This document shows positions 1 through 11,800 of a stretch of 64,000 nt of DNA, piece by piece. Made by a program: the position numbers and the translations under genes. The notes below the pieces were generated by a model. That model had not been told where the DNA came from, did not search any database, and worked only from the letters and a program-made list of their open reading frames with translations. Each line of letters starts with the position of its first letter. The first letter of the stretch is position 1. The stretch is from assembly GCA_963682055.1 (NCBI GenBank), contig OY821750.1, positions 12,402,501 to 12,466,500 on the forward strand. Reading direction: 5' to 3'. The stretch comes from Primula veris. Lineage: Eukaryota > Streptophyta > Magnoliopsida > Ericales > Primulaceae.

Positions 1-184
1 AAAAAAACCGGAAAAACTGAAAAAGACCGAAAAACCAAAAATAAAATCGAAAAAACCGAAACCGGAAAAAAAAAACCGGTTCGGTTCGGTACAAAAAATA
101 AAAATACCGAAACCGAAAATAACCGAAACGAAAAATCTGGTCGGTTTCGGTTTCAGTTTTGTAAAAAACCGAAACAATATTTTA
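1..184. repeat. CCGAAAC/GGTTTCGG-rich repeat at window edge
   Basis: A/T-rich DNA with repeated CCGAAAC words and their complement (for example 108-119 against 146-157) and a CCGGTTCGGTTCGG core near 75-92. The mixture of direct and inverted words looks like the end of a small DNA transposon or MITE cut by the window edge, but no TSD can be seen. Confidence 0.45.
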
Positions 185-242
185 GTGAAAAAACAGCAAC
201 CAAACGTGTCCTTAAAAAACAACATTCGTTCTATCTTTTCAC

Positions 243-249
243 ACACACA

Positions 250-285
<36 letters not shown>

Positions 286-306
286 TATATATATATATAT
301 ATATAT
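243..306. repeat. (AC)n-(TC)n-(TA)n compound microsatellite
   Basis: Short AC run, then a CT run, then TA repeats with one interruption. It lies about 80 bases upstream of the first coding exon of the coiled-coil gene, so it probably sits in its promoter or 5' UTR. Several overlapping ORFs here are low-complexity artefacts. Confidence 0.9.
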
Positions 307-387
307 AGTAGTAATAATTAATAAGTTATGTAATAAAAACATCGATTTATTATTGTATACCCTTTATTTTTCTAATTATTTAGGACT

Positions 388-3300
388 ATGGAAAACCCAC
401 CTTCCAATCAGCAAGATCCAGATCATGCTCAGCAGAGGTATTATGGGTTTATTTATATATTTTTTATTCAATTATTTTCATTTTCAACTTGCCTTTTATT
501 TTGTTTGTCTAAGTTAATTGTTGGTTAATTATTCTCTGTTGAGTGTACTATTGATAACTAATATTATCTGGTAATTTACTTATATTCAATAAACATGAGA
601 AGTGATTTTTCCAATTTTGATAAAGTTAAATTCTTGTTTTTTGATTAATATTCTGCTGAGGTATTATGGGTTTTTTTTCTGTTCTTTTTTAATTATTGAA
701 CACGCCTTTTATTTGTTTTTCATGCTAATCTAAGTTAATTGTTGGTTACTTGTTGTCTATTTAGTGTACTAATTGGTTTTTATGATATTTTGAAATGATG
801 ATTACTAATATTACCTGGGCATTTACTTATCTGTGAAATCTGTGAAAAATATATACTCAAAAATATAAACTGGAGACGTGATTTTTTCATTTTGAGAAAG
901 TTAAATTTGTGTTTTTTGATTAATATTTTGCAATTTAGAGCAAAAACAGTCTTCTTGTTTTTTTTTTTTTTAGTTTTGTTTATTGGCTTTATATATATGT
1001 AAATTAAAGATCTTAGAATTCTGACAACAAGTGGTTAGTTAATATTTTTGCTCTTCCTTTTATTTTCTTTGTTTAAATTACTTTTGGTTTGAATGACTAA
1101 TTCTGGGACTCAATTTTTCGTATTTCAGCGTTGATGTTTTTAAATTTTGAAAAATGCTCTACTAATGCAATCAAGAGCAAATGCTTATTACTGTTAAATA
1201 ACAGTATTAAGCCAGTATGTTTATAAAAAGAATCAAGTACCATGCATGATTTAAAGCTCTTTAAGAAATTAAGATTTTTCAGTTGAAATCCGTGATGTCG
1301 GAGATATAGTTTCAGAACCAATGTACAAACATATATAATACAGATGAAGGCTTAAATCCATTGAATAGACACAAGCTAGAGCTTTAAGGATTGTTTAAGA
1401 TGGCTAGTCGAGACTAAATTTACCCCTTTTTTCATGAGTAATTGTAATTCCCACTGGTATTTATAAGGAGTTTTGTTGTTGATTGCGGACTTTTAGCTAA
1501 TAAAGATGGGTTTGCTCTAGATTCCACTTTTTGTACTTACTAGGTTTTCATGTTGAGCTATACTTCTTTTGGAGTCTGTTATCTGTCACTAATTTCAAGT
1601 ACTTTTAGGCTTTCTTCTCTGTGGACAGACGAAAGGATCACTTTAAAATTGCTTTATTTTCTTACCCATAAAGGTAGCTCCATCTAGCCCGTCAAATAAT
1701 TAGTAATTATGTGCACATATTATCTGGAATTTGTAATACCTTGTTAATTGCCTAAACTAGTCTTGAATAACATTACTAAGGTGTCCAGTGTCTTTGGTTT
1801 GTGGATCTCCTTGCACTCTAAAGCACCGATTTAAAAGCACGCTCTATAGTAAAAAAGCTCGATTCAAAGCTTAAAAAGCTTGCCTTTCCGCCTTTTAGTA
1901 CGCTTTTAGCATAGCTCTAAAACGCTTTAGCTAAGATTTCTCTTTCAAAACAATGCTCTAAAGCACCTGAGATGATGGTGTGGTCAGGGCCGTTTCCAGA
2001 GTTTTGGGGGCCTTATGCCACCTTAAAAATTGGACTTTTTTTTCTCCGAAAAAAAATATAAGGTATTTAAATAAAACTTATAAGATACGATTAATAAATG
2101 GTAAAATATTAAGCTAGAAAATATTAGATGCAATAAGTTGAGCACATTTAACAAAAAAATCAATGATACGAAGCAATTTTTTTACAAACTTCGCATTCGA
2201 CCTAAAATTATACTATGATTTTTTAAAAAGGAAATCAGAGACCAAATCTGTTATCTATTTAACAAATCAGGTCATTTCCTGTTTTCTTAAATCTATGAGA
2301 CCACATAGAACCTTACATAAAATTAAAATGTTCTTTAGTGTACTAAATTCTATAATGAAATAAAAAAACAAAATTTTGTCTCCGCAAAGACTCGGACACG
2401 GGTTGACTAGACTATTTAGTAAGGAAACCAACCACTTGACCACAAATAACTATTGATTAGAGAAAGGAAATGAATTATATATATATATATATATATATAT
2501 TTAATATTTTGCCAAACGGGGGCCTTGAAAATATACGTTGTTTGGGGGCTCTAGGCTCGTGCCTTTGGGGCCTAGCCTAAAATCCGGCCTTGGGTGTGGT
2601 CTTTACTGTCATAAACAGTACAGAATTATTGGCAATTAAAATATTTTGTCTCACTATGTTATAGCTGTTCTTTTATGACCAGATTTTCATTCTTCTTCTC
2701 TCACATCTTGGTTTGTTGGTATTTTGTTATTTAGGAACAATGGCAATGTGGAAGGGGATTCCACTAACATGACGATTGAATTTTTGCGTGCAAGGTTGCT
2801 TGCCGAGAGATCTATTTCTAGAACTGCTAGACAGAGAGCTGATGAGCTTGCTAGAAGGGTTCGTTTTTACTAGTCTAGCCCATTTCTAGTTTCCCTTTTC
2901 TTCTGGGACTTGTTAGTTGCACTCTTTTGATGCTCAGCTTGTTTGCCTTGAAAGTTATACTGCATTCGGTTGACCAGCTTAAATACTGGCTTTTCTAGTT
3001 CATTGTCCCGAAATCTAATAACTTTAAGCTGGTGAAACCTGAGAAATCTAATAACTTTAAGCTGGTGAAACCTGAGAAATCTAATAACTTTAAGCTGGTG
3101 AAACCTGAGAAATCTAATAACTTTAAGCTGGTGAAACCAACTTTCCACAATCTAAACAATCCAGCGTATTTGCTGAAAAGCTGGTTAGTTGCGTTGCAGG
3201 CAAATACTGTGGACTTTTTTTTATTTACAGAAGTTAGTTTGATACAGCTTTTAGCTTATTGTTTTCGGGACTAGTATTTCAGAAAAGTTGCTATTTAGTT

Positions 3301-6300
3301 AATCAGCCAAATGCAGTCTACCATTTGATCAAAACAAATAAAAATCTGAGCTTAAAAGCTGCAATGAAACAACTTTGAACCCTTGTGAAAAAACTGAGAT
3401 TTCTTTTATGCTCGCTTAGTTCCTTGCGTATATTAAATTTCCGGTTCTTGCTTATGCATTATAGGTTGTGGAACTTGAGGAACAACTTAAAATTGTAGCA
3501 GTTCAGAGGAAAAAAGCCGAAAAGGCGACTGCTGATGTTCTTGCAATTTTGGAGAATCATGATTTAAGTGATTTCTCTGAGGAATTTGATTCAGGCTCTG
3601 ACCAAGAAATAAACAATTACAAGTCCAAAATGGGAAAAACTAATTGCCAAGAGGAGGAAAGCTCGGTTGGCTCTGAAATTGAAACGTCTTCTTTAACCAG
3701 GAGAAGCTTGTCTTGGAAAAGTGGCAAGGATTCTCCAAGTTCTGGCAGGAAAAAATCAGGCGATTTCTCGTTTAAAAAGCGGAACCCTTTTTCTTCTTCT
3801 TCATTAATTTCATCAAGACGAAGTGCTGGTGGTAAATCTTGTCGGCGGATAAGACAAAAAGAAACAAGGTTAGTCATCAAGGAATGAGCTTTTTTTGGGT
3901 TTTCTTGTCTTCCTTCCTGCAGATCTTAGACCAATAGTACTTGTTATAGCAATGTTATATTGTTCTACTAGAGAAAGCTGGGTCAAGGATTTCTTTATGG
4001 ATTCCCATTAAAATCTGAACTTATTTATATGAGAAGAGTTGGATTAAAAGAGAGAACCTTTACACGTCTCAGGTTGTTGTAGTGTTTCTTTTCTCTGGAT
4101 AAATGGAGGAAATAGAATATCGAGAGCTTTTTGGAAGCTTAAATAATAGACATTGTTGAGGAGTTGATACTAAAAACCAAATATGATACATTAATACCTC
4201 TTGAGCAGGTATATTTGGAAGTGGGACTTGAGATATTTTTCAGAGTTAAGATACATAATTATTTCGGGGAACACATGTATTATGTGATTATTCTTCTTTA
4301 ACGGAACGACAATCCCATGATTGTTTTTTCATTAGGATCTAGAATAAGAGGAGCAAACATCAGTTTTTACCATTGAATCTGGTCTGAGAAAAATCCAGAT
4401 TGTTCAGATGATTAACACCTTGTCTAAACAACTAATACTACCTTCTTTCATCCCAAAATTCTTACTGATAGTTGAATTGATGCTTGTATTACTAGCTATA
4501 CTTTGGGTTCTATTAGAAGTTTAGAACTTGATGCTTGTCGTTGCTTTTGGATGTAGGATGAGAGAAGGATCCTTGATGAACTTTTTCTTTTTGGCCAATC
4601 ACACCAATTTGTCACTGAATTTGTTAATTATTGAGCATATTTTTTACAAGTGCAAGCCAGCTAGTTTCTTATTCAATATTCTCATTGGCAGGTCAGCTGT
4701 TGAAGAACATACTAATGGGAGTATACAAGCTCCCCAAAAAACTGGAGATGCAACTGAATTTGCAAAAAATAGTTCCGCGAATCAAAATCTAAACATCCTT
4801 GTTGATGATTCAGGAGATCCTTTAGGCAATCAAAGGCATAATAGGGATAATAAAGAAATGGAAAGAGCACTGGAGCATCAAACGCAGCTCATAGGCCAAT
4901 ATGAAGAGGAAGAAAAGGCTCAGAGAGAATGGGAAGAGAAATTCAGAGAGAATGACAGTTCACCGGTATGTTGTGCTTGCTTTTCTTCTTCTTCATATTT
5001 ATGTACATATGGATCTAGTAAATATTCCATAGCTTCTTACAATATAATTAAAGTTCTATATCACAACTAGACTTCGTTCTTTCCTGTAGAAAAATTCTTT
5101 TGATGTATAATATTTTGTCTGGAAAGAAAATGCTGCTTGATTGAGGCATTACAAGTTATTAGGTGATAAGTTGTGAGTCTTGACTTATGATTGTTCTTTT
5201 TTCTGTGAAATGGGTTTCAACTCTCTTTCTTCTCTGGTTTCCTCTTCGTCTATGTGCATTTTTGTATGCGATATTGTTTATCTGAACCTTGATCATTATT
5301 TGTACTCGTGGTTTGAATAATACCGGTGTGTTCTTTTTCCTTGTGCGAAATGCGACATAAATTTAAAAGAGATGTGAAGTCTAATACAGCCACGTCAAGA
5401 GATGTGAAGTCTAATATCTGGGTTGATTTCCAGAAGGGTTTATACTCTTGCATGTTAGAGGGTCATCTTAAGTTATATTGTCATAAGTCGTCAAGGTGGC
5501 TTACAATAAGGAAAAGTTTTTGCACGGACCAGTCTCTGTATAAACAAGTGAAAGTGTCTTAATGGTCAATATCTTGAACTTCATACGTCCATTTCATCCT
5601 CAGGTTGGCATTTTTTATAAAAAGATATTTATTTTATTTTCATGTTACGAAAGGTCCAAGTTGTCTCATTTCCGTTCATAGTTTTTCATCTTTTTGTGGC
5701 TGTGGTACTTCAAACAAATTTTCATTTCTAACGAGTTTGGAGTTATTTTTTCTCCTGCATCAAAGATTTTGAAAATGGAGACACAAAGGCTTAGCTCTAA
5801 GTCATCCTCATATAGGCATCTACATTCAGAGATCGTATTTTGGGAAATATCTTGGAATTTGTATCGTACCTAGTTAATTATTGAAAGTTGCATCGCACAT
5901 AGTTAAGTCTTGAAATTTGCATCATACCTAGTTAATTTTTAAATTTGCATTGTTACCTACTTGATTCTTGAAATCTGCTTCTTACCTTCTTAATCCTTGA
6001 AATTCGCTTCTCACCTTGCTTTCGGAGAAATGTTATTCTGTCAACCCTTAATGTGATGTGCAAATTCTGAACTTCCCTTATCGTACTACATTAATCTGTC
6101 TTATGCTTCTTTATCCGCATATTCATAATTTTCTTAGTCTTTTAAAATAAAGTCATAGTTAAATTTTTCCTCCCTATTCTAATTTTTTGTCGTTTTTATT
6201 GTTACTACCTAATATCTCTCTCATGGTAGGTTTCGTGTGAACATGCAACCACCCAATCTGACATCACCGAAGAGAGAGATGAGACAAGGGCAGACTCGTC

Positions 6301-7276
6301 TCCATGCACTGTTCACAGCAATGGTTCTATTGACCTTGATGCAAAGCCCAATGTAGGAAGTGTGTTAAATTATGAACAATCATCATCCACAAGCAAAATC
6401 AGTGGTCTGCAACCATCACCACCTCTAGTTTCTCTCTCTAAAGGGGAAAATACCATCACCACTTCAGGGAACAATTACAGAAGGCATGATAAAATACCAA
6501 TTGAAGGATCTGAAAGTTTAGGATCCGTGCTAGAGGCTCTTCAGCAAGCTAAGCTTTCACTGAACCACAAGATCAAAGCATCTCCACAGTTGAATGGTAG
6601 ATCTATCAAAAACGCTATCGAATTTAATACCAAGAATAGGCCAGAAATTCCCGTTGGATATGCTGGTATTTTCAGTGTCCCATCTGATTTTTCCCCCGCT
6701 AATAGTGCACAAAACAGTACTCTTTTGGCTTCAAACCCGAGATTAACTTTGGGAAACTATTATCCCGATGAGCAAACTGCCCTAAAATCTGCAAGTCAGT
6801 TAATCACTAGTCGTTCTACTGAGACTTTTTGGCCTAGAACTCCATCTCATCCCAACAATTTTACTCACAGCGATTTAAATTTAAACAGAGGTGTTCGGGA
6901 TAGGATGGACATAAATATGCCTTTTCCGACTCCGTATTTGTACAACACTCGAAACATGGAGATGGAAAATGTACGTAGTTCTTACGCTTCTCCTACGTAT
7001 CCCTTGCATACTGATCCAATGTTACTAATGCCCTATGGTGGAGAACGGCCTTTTTTAAATACAGATATAAATCGTATTCCTTTGCATATGCCTTATGGCA
7101 AAGAAAGACCTTTGTCAAGTTCAGATCTAAATCAAGTTCGTACCTATCCTCTATTTAGAGATCCAATGGTACAGGTGCCTTCTGGTGAGGAACGTGTTTT
7201 TCCAAGTACAGGAACTGGATTTGGTCCTTCCGATCTTTCATATTACAACAACTTGAGACCGAATATGTATAGATAA
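388..7276 (+). CDS. plant coiled-coil protein of unknown function (5 exons)
   Basis: Exons by GT-AG junctions and frame: 388-437, 2735-2858, 3465-3868, 4692-4965, 6230-7276 (stop TAA); total 1899 nt, 632 residues. Residues about 30-85 form a basic amphipathic coiled coil (motifs MTIEFLRARLLAERS, ARQRADELARR, VVELEEQLK, RKKAEKATADVLAILE), followed by an acidic SDFSEEFDSGSDQE patch and a Ser/Arg-rich segment. Exon 4 carries a second charged helix (EEEEKAQREWEEKFREN); exon 5 has a conserved-looking LGSVLEALQQAKLSL block and EIPVGYAGIFSVPSDF, then a disordered Pro/Asn/Arg-rich tail with three degenerate MPYGxERP-type repeats. This pattern matches eudicot proteins usually annotated as uncharacterised or myosin-heavy-chain-like; no catalytic domain, signal peptide or membrane segment is visible. 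Inference: a scaffold or cytoskeleton-associated protein. The ATG at 388 is the only in-frame start in exon 1; an internal Met (MTIEF) is an alternative. Confidence 0.85.
2378..2446 (-). repeat. tRNA-like (SINE-like) segment inside the hAT element
   Basis: On the minus strand the sequence reads like a decayed tRNA: an A-box-like TGGTCAAGTGGTTGG followed about 35 bases later by a B-box-like GTGTCCGAGTCTTTGC. Likely a SINE or tRNA fragment captured by the element; too degenerate to be a functional tRNA gene. Confidence 0.45.
2463..2500. repeat. (TA)n microsatellite
   Basis: Uninterrupted TA dinucleotides within the right half of the hAT-like element in intron 1. Confidence 0.85.
3011..3138. 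repeat. 33-bp tandem repeat, 3.9 copies, in intron 2
   Basis: Copies begin at 3011, 3044, 3077 and 3110 and are essentially identical; each contains AATCTAATAACTTTAAGC and GGTGAAACCTGAG. Because 33 is divisible by 3, both strands show repetitive ORFs (11-residue period), which are by-products and not genes. It lies between exons 2 and 3 of the coiled-coil gene. Identity between copies suggests recent expansion, so copy number may vary. Confidence 0.95.
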
Positions 7277-8712
7277 TGATTTAGTATCATACTTTTTCAC
7301 TTTCTTTAAATAGTTTTTTGACCTGGGGTTGCGCTGGTTCCCTGGTTGGGATTGATAGAGGTGTACAAGAAGGGTTATTTCAGACAATGTTCTGGTAAGT
7401 GTTTTTTTGTGAATTAATATGATTTCAAGGTGGTATAGAATGTTTAGATTGTAGTCTGTTGGATGTATGTTGTGTAATGTTCAATGTAAATTTATGTTGT
7501 GCCTATTTGCTTTATGGTGTGTAATGTTCGAAGAGGGATGTAAACAATAGTATTTTAATTAGCAGCAAGGTTTCTTCTTCCCATTCTTGATGTAAATGCA
7601 CCATTTCTTACATAAATGCTTTCGAGAATTTATCAGCGTTTGAGGTTATTCGGATTTTTAATTGCATTGACATTTGCAGAGTAGTTTCAGTGTGGTGTTC
7701 ATGAGGTAGCAGTTGCAGAAAAAGTTTACTGATATTAAGGTGAAACTGGGTTTGTAATTAAAATGCAATGAAGGCTGTTTTTGGTTTCTGTGGGATGTTA
7801 AATATGGTTTTATTTGGTTTAGCTCTCTGTTGGTGTTTTACTCATCAATTGCAGTTGGTAATCAACTAGCAAACGCCTAACCAGAGGAATTTGGATCAGA
7901 AGGTTGAAAAATGAATAGCCCACTCCAAAGTGATGAAAGTCGTATCAAATTTGGCATTACTAAAGCTGAGATATGGTTATATTTAGAGGTGTAAACATAC
8001 CGACAAGTAAGACTACCAATTCTTCGATATAAGTTGAGGTTAAAACCTTAAATGTGTTGAGCTCATACTCAATTTGAATGAAGAGCTACTAATTTTTTAA
8101 GCATAAAAACAGTGTATGTTATGTTCATATTTTTTTCTTCAAGAACGAGCCCTCGACTATTTAATGAGACTTGTTCTCATGTTCGTGCCATTTGTTAAAG
8201 GAGTCCTAAATTTATCGTTTATGTTCACTTCACTTGCAAGCGAGTAAACGTGAACACATCCATTAACGAGCAGAACAAAGTATATTTTGTTAAATTTGCA
8301 GTTGAAAAGTCATTTACCTATGTCGTAATTTTGCACCATATATTCAGTTTACAACGCAAATTTGGTTTCCCTCAGTTTTGGTTACTACTAATAAGTAATA
8401 AGTACTCGAGTAGTTAATAACTGAGATGCAGAGCCCATATGTATTTGCTTACATAACAAATAACATGATACGTATATCATGTGCTTAGTCTACCGCTCTC
8501 TTTTCTCCAAACCACGTCCACTCCAGCAAGCTACTCACCCAGCTATGCCGCCTAAGACGTCTCATCAATGTTCGCTTGGGGTTTCAAATGCCTAAAAAAG
8601 ACTTGTGTCATGGAGCTCCATGATCACCGACTAAATCCATAGGCCATAATCGCCGCTTAGACGCTAAATCCCTCTTTGACGCTTTCTTGAATAAGAATGT
8701 GAGGACTTATAT
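7277..8712. other. 3' flank and intergenic DNA
   Basis: The first ~300 bases after the stop are T-rich with AATGTA/AATAAA-like words and are probably the 3' UTR. 7980-8290 contains words such as GTTCGTG, GCGAGTAAACGTGAAC and AACGAGCAGAAC that resemble internal parts of small DNA transposons, but termini are not visible. 8500-8690 has repeated CGCC/GACGCTAAATC words. No coding region seen. Confidence 0.5.
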
Positions 8713-9217
8713 TGTCACGCCCCAAAATCCATAAAACACGGACAACGAGGCGTGAACTTTTTAAACAAAAGAAAAGAAAACCTGTTGGTACAAAATTGAA
8801 ATTTTAAAAGAAAACATTTGCAAGCTAATGGAACAATTAAACGAACAAAATAAATTGTTTGCCAAACGCGGCTACAAGACAGGATTTATAAAAGGTAAAA
8901 ATAACGAACGAATGAATTTACCCGTAGGCTACAACCTCAAAAACAATATAAGTAAAAAGAAAGCAAAAGCCCGAACCCATATGATGCCTTGCTAAAGCTC
9001 TTAAACATACGCCTCAACCTAAGTTGTACCTGAAATACAAAATTGTAACGGTGAGTCCCACGCACATAAATAGACGGGACGGCACCACAAAATACCGTCA
9101 CTCCAACCCATAAGTGCAAGAACCCACAAACAACAACTACAATAATCAACATATAAAAAGAAATATAATAACATCCTACAACGAGATAAATTAAATAACT
9201 TCTATAGCAAACATAAA

Positions 9218-9575
9218 CCTCTCATGCCACCTACCCCAGTCCGTAAGTTAGGTCATTCCCTATCCCCTCGGCCGTCTTCTGTCCCCGGAATTAGGAAGAG
9301 ACAGAGATCATTGCTAACATAAAAGTAGATTTAAAGTGCGCACTTGGACCTCTCATGCCACTCGTCCCAGTCCGTAAGACAAGTCATTCCCTATCCCTTC
9401 GGCCGTCTTCTGTCTCCGAAATTAGGAAGAGACAGAGACCATAGCTAACATAAAAATAAATATAGTGCACACTCGGACCTCTCATGTCACTCGCTCCAGT
9501 CTGTAAGACGAGTCATTCTCTATCACCTCGGCCGTCTTCTGTCCCCGAAATTAGGAAGAGACAGAGACCATTGCC
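9218..9575. repeat. ~130-bp tandem repeat, 3 copies, within the solo LTR
   Basis: Copies start at 9218, 9349 and 9478, each beginning CCTCTCATG and containing CCCAGTCCGTAAG, CTCGGCCGTCTTCTGT and TTAGGAAGAGACAGAG. Copies differ at many positions, so the array is older than the insertion or diverging. GC-richer than its surroundings. Confidence 0.93.
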
Positions 9576-9592
9576 ACTACAGCTAAATCACA

Positions 9593-9688
9593 AGGCCTCG
9601 GCCAATAATATAAATCCACGCAAATATCACATTCTCATACGGCCTTGGCCAATAATATAAATCCACGCAAATAACACATTCTCGTACG
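9593..9688. repeat. 48-bp direct repeat, 2 copies
   Basis: Two adjacent copies of a unit containing GGCCAATAATATAAATCC and ACGCAAATA, differing at a few bases, just after the 130-bp array in the same LTR. Confidence 0.9.
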
Positions 9689-10371
9689 TCACTCTAACGT
9701 AATTCAACATAACCTATAAGCATAGGTGCTAGGTTCACAACTAGCCAAACAAGTCTAATAACATAAACCTCAATATAACAAATAAACCCAATTAACAATT
9801 TAATAGATCATAATTGAGATAAAAGACAAAACCGCCAATTTAAAATAAACGCAAAACCTAATCCTAACATACATTCTCGTCTAGTCGCAATGGATAACCC
9901 ATGTTACCTTAGCGTGTAGAGGAGATGCTTACGGTAAGAACCCGCTAACGTGGTCTCTTCTTCTTCTTCCTAAGTTTTGGAATCTCCCTTTTTCTCTCTT
10001 TTCTCTCTTCTATTTGGCTGGTTTTTAGGTTTAAAGAATGAAAAGTGGGCTGATTTGAATAGATAAAAACTGTTTTGAGTAAGTTTGTGGAAGCGAACTA
10101 TTTGGTTATTAAAGTTCTAAAAGTTAACTCTCAATCAAATATATTACTTTACTGCTCAAAAATAACCAATTTTTAGAAAAAAAAACTATTGGGTCCTTTT
10201 TATTGATAAAATTAGTAACAGGTTTTTAAAATAAAGCCTTTTGGAAGAGTTCCGGTTTTTGGCTAAAAATTAGTCGAGTGACCGGTTTTTGGTAAAATTT
10301 GAATAAAACGTTTTTGGATCAATTAATTCCTAATTAAAAACACTTATAAAAATACGGGATGTTACATATAT

Positions 10372-11549
10372 GGCGATACCAAACTGAGTACGTGAAAAAA
10401 TGGGGGTATCCTCTATGATTTTTGAGGGAATGCCAGAGAAATGCTTTGTTTCTTTTCAGCACAATGATAAATGGTTTTTCGAGAAAGGTGATGAGGGACG
10501 GAACCAAGGACCTCAAATGAGAGCGGAAAATATTCTATTCTCATAGGCTTGAAAATTAGTTTTTAGAGATCTAAATAAAAATATATAGAAAATGATTACT
10601 TTTTTGTCAATAAGTGTGGCTGTAACTCCGATTGTCTCTATCTAATTACTTCCGAGATGGAGATTTGTGTGACCGGTAATAAAATTGCAGAAATCACACA
10701 CATTCAAGAACATGAAAAAAAATGCATAACCCAAAAATTGTGGAACAAAAATCAATAGTACGAAATCACTTGCACAACTGAGTTACAAGAGTATCCCCAC
10801 ATCAATTCTATAAAGTACTTCATTGACAGATTCGTTGATTAGTACATAAAATTAGACTTAATCTCTAAAAATCCTAATTGCTAAAACTCTTTTAGCATTT
10901 TATACATATGTAATTTTATATAGGACTAAAATACCCTTGTTATTCATTAAATAGTATCTTTCAATATCAAACAATATATTCTTTTCAATATCATAACACA
11001 TAAATTCCCCATAAATCACTCACTAATTAATATTAACATTTTTAGTTTTCGTTTATGTGTTTCTCAAAATACTACTTTCCTTTTTTACTACCCCTTAAAT
11101 GAAACTATTTAAAATTCAAAAAATCTTCTATTAAATTCATATAAGTTAATAGAGAAAAGAAAAGAAAAAAATTGAGTTCATGAAGACATTTTGTTTAAAA
11201 AATAAGAAGCGTTATAGAAAATTTTAGATAGAATAAAATAAAATAAAACCGAGTTTCTTATAGCATCGAACTATATAATGCTACGTGATGTTCACGTTTG
11301 TAAGACTAAATAATAATACGCGATACATTATGATGCGACGTTATTTTTTTACTTTAAAATTTATAAGAATAAATGATACTATTTACGTGATGCATCATGA
11401 TGCTACATGATATTTTTTTTTTGTAGGAGTATATTGAAAAATACAAAGTATCTCATATCATTAAAACTATATAGTTGTAATGTTACGTGATAATGCTACA
11501 TGATATTTTTTTTTCTCTCACTAATCTTACTATATAGGAGTAATACAAT
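10372..11549. other. A/T-rich repeat-derived DNA
   Basis: No gene. 11270-11510 contains repeated ACGTGAT and GATGCATCATGATGC words that recur on the other side of the Copia insertion (18720-18870), so the Copia element seems to have landed inside an older repeat rich in GATGC/TACGTGATA words. Confidence 0.5.
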
Positions 11550-11554
11550 AATAC

Positions 11555-11784
11555 TGTTGTAGGATATTATTGGTCATCTTGAGCCTTTACTTGGCCTATG
11601 TTGAGCTTTCCTACCATATGTAACTCTACTTTCTATTATATAAAAAGGGTTAGGGGGTCTCTTGATGTAATATCTGTACACATATGAATGAATAAAGCAT
11701 CACTTATTGTTGTCTCTCGTACCTCTCTCTATATCTATACATATCTCTATATCTATTTATAATGAGCTAATATGTCACACAACA
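11555..11784 (+). repeat. 5' LTR of the Copia element at 11555-18639
   Basis: Begins TGTTGTAGGATATTATTGG and ends CACACAACA. Contains TATATAAAAAGGG (TATA-like, near 11637) and GAATGAATAAAGCATC (polyadenylation-like). Matches 18409-18639 with scattered substitutions. Confidence 0.92.
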
Positions 11785-11800
11785 CGTTATCAGCACTTTG
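11785..11800 (+). promoter_or_regulatory. primer-binding-site-like sequence
   Basis: Directly after the 5' LTR: CGTTATCAGCAC, a sequence commonly seen at this place in plant Copia elements. It is not the usual TGGTATCAGAGC complement of initiator tRNA-Met seen in the other elements here, so the priming tRNA is uncertain. Confidence 0.5.

Larger units (their letters stand above)
1985..2592. mobile_element. hAT-like non-autonomous element with 8-bp TSD
   Basis: Left end CAGGGCCG, right end CGGCCTTG: near-perfect terminal inverted repeats of the CAGGGCCGG type known from plant hAT elements. Flanked by identical 8-bp direct repeats GGTGTGGT at 1977-1984 and 2593-2600, the TSD length of hAT transposases. 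G-rich subterminal words (TTTTGGGGGCC, TTTGGGGGCTC) occur near both ends. 608 bp, no transposase, so mobilised in trans if at all. Sits in intron 1 of the coiled-coil gene. Confidence 0.88.
438..2734 (+). other. intron 1 of the coiled-coil gene
   Basis: GT at 438 and AG before 2735, in frame with flanking exons. Apart from the hAT-like element listed separately, it holds T-rich intronic DNA. At 1815-1975 there is a patch of repeated AAGC/GCTTT words (AAAGCACC, AAAAGCTTG, CGCTTTAGC) that looks like a degenerate short inverted repeat. The 74-residue ORF on the minus strand at 1097-1321 has no domain and is not supported. Confidence 0.7.
8713..10366 (-). mobile_element. solo LTR, Ty3/Gypsy chromovirus type
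   Basis: Starts TGTCACGCCCC and ends GGGATGTTACA, flanked by TATAT at 8708-8712 and 10367-10371 (5-bp TSD). Read on the minus strand it begins TGTAACATCCC and ends GGGGCGTGACA, the same terminus as the LTRs of the element at 20504-26656, so both belong to related Gypsy families. There is no internal domain or second LTR; this is what LTR-LTR recombination leaves behind. The body contains a minisatellite and a 48-bp repeat listed separately. The alternative, a short non-LTR repeat with coincidental TG/CA ends, is less likely. Confidence 0.75.

Noticed and set aside
2870..3274. Overlapping ORFs with an 11-residue repeat on both strands
   Set aside because: By-products of the 33-bp intronic tandem repeat; exons on either side define it as intron.
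9218..9575. CRISPR-like array
   Set aside because: Units are contiguous ~130-bp repeats without unique spacers, in plant DNA inside an LTR.
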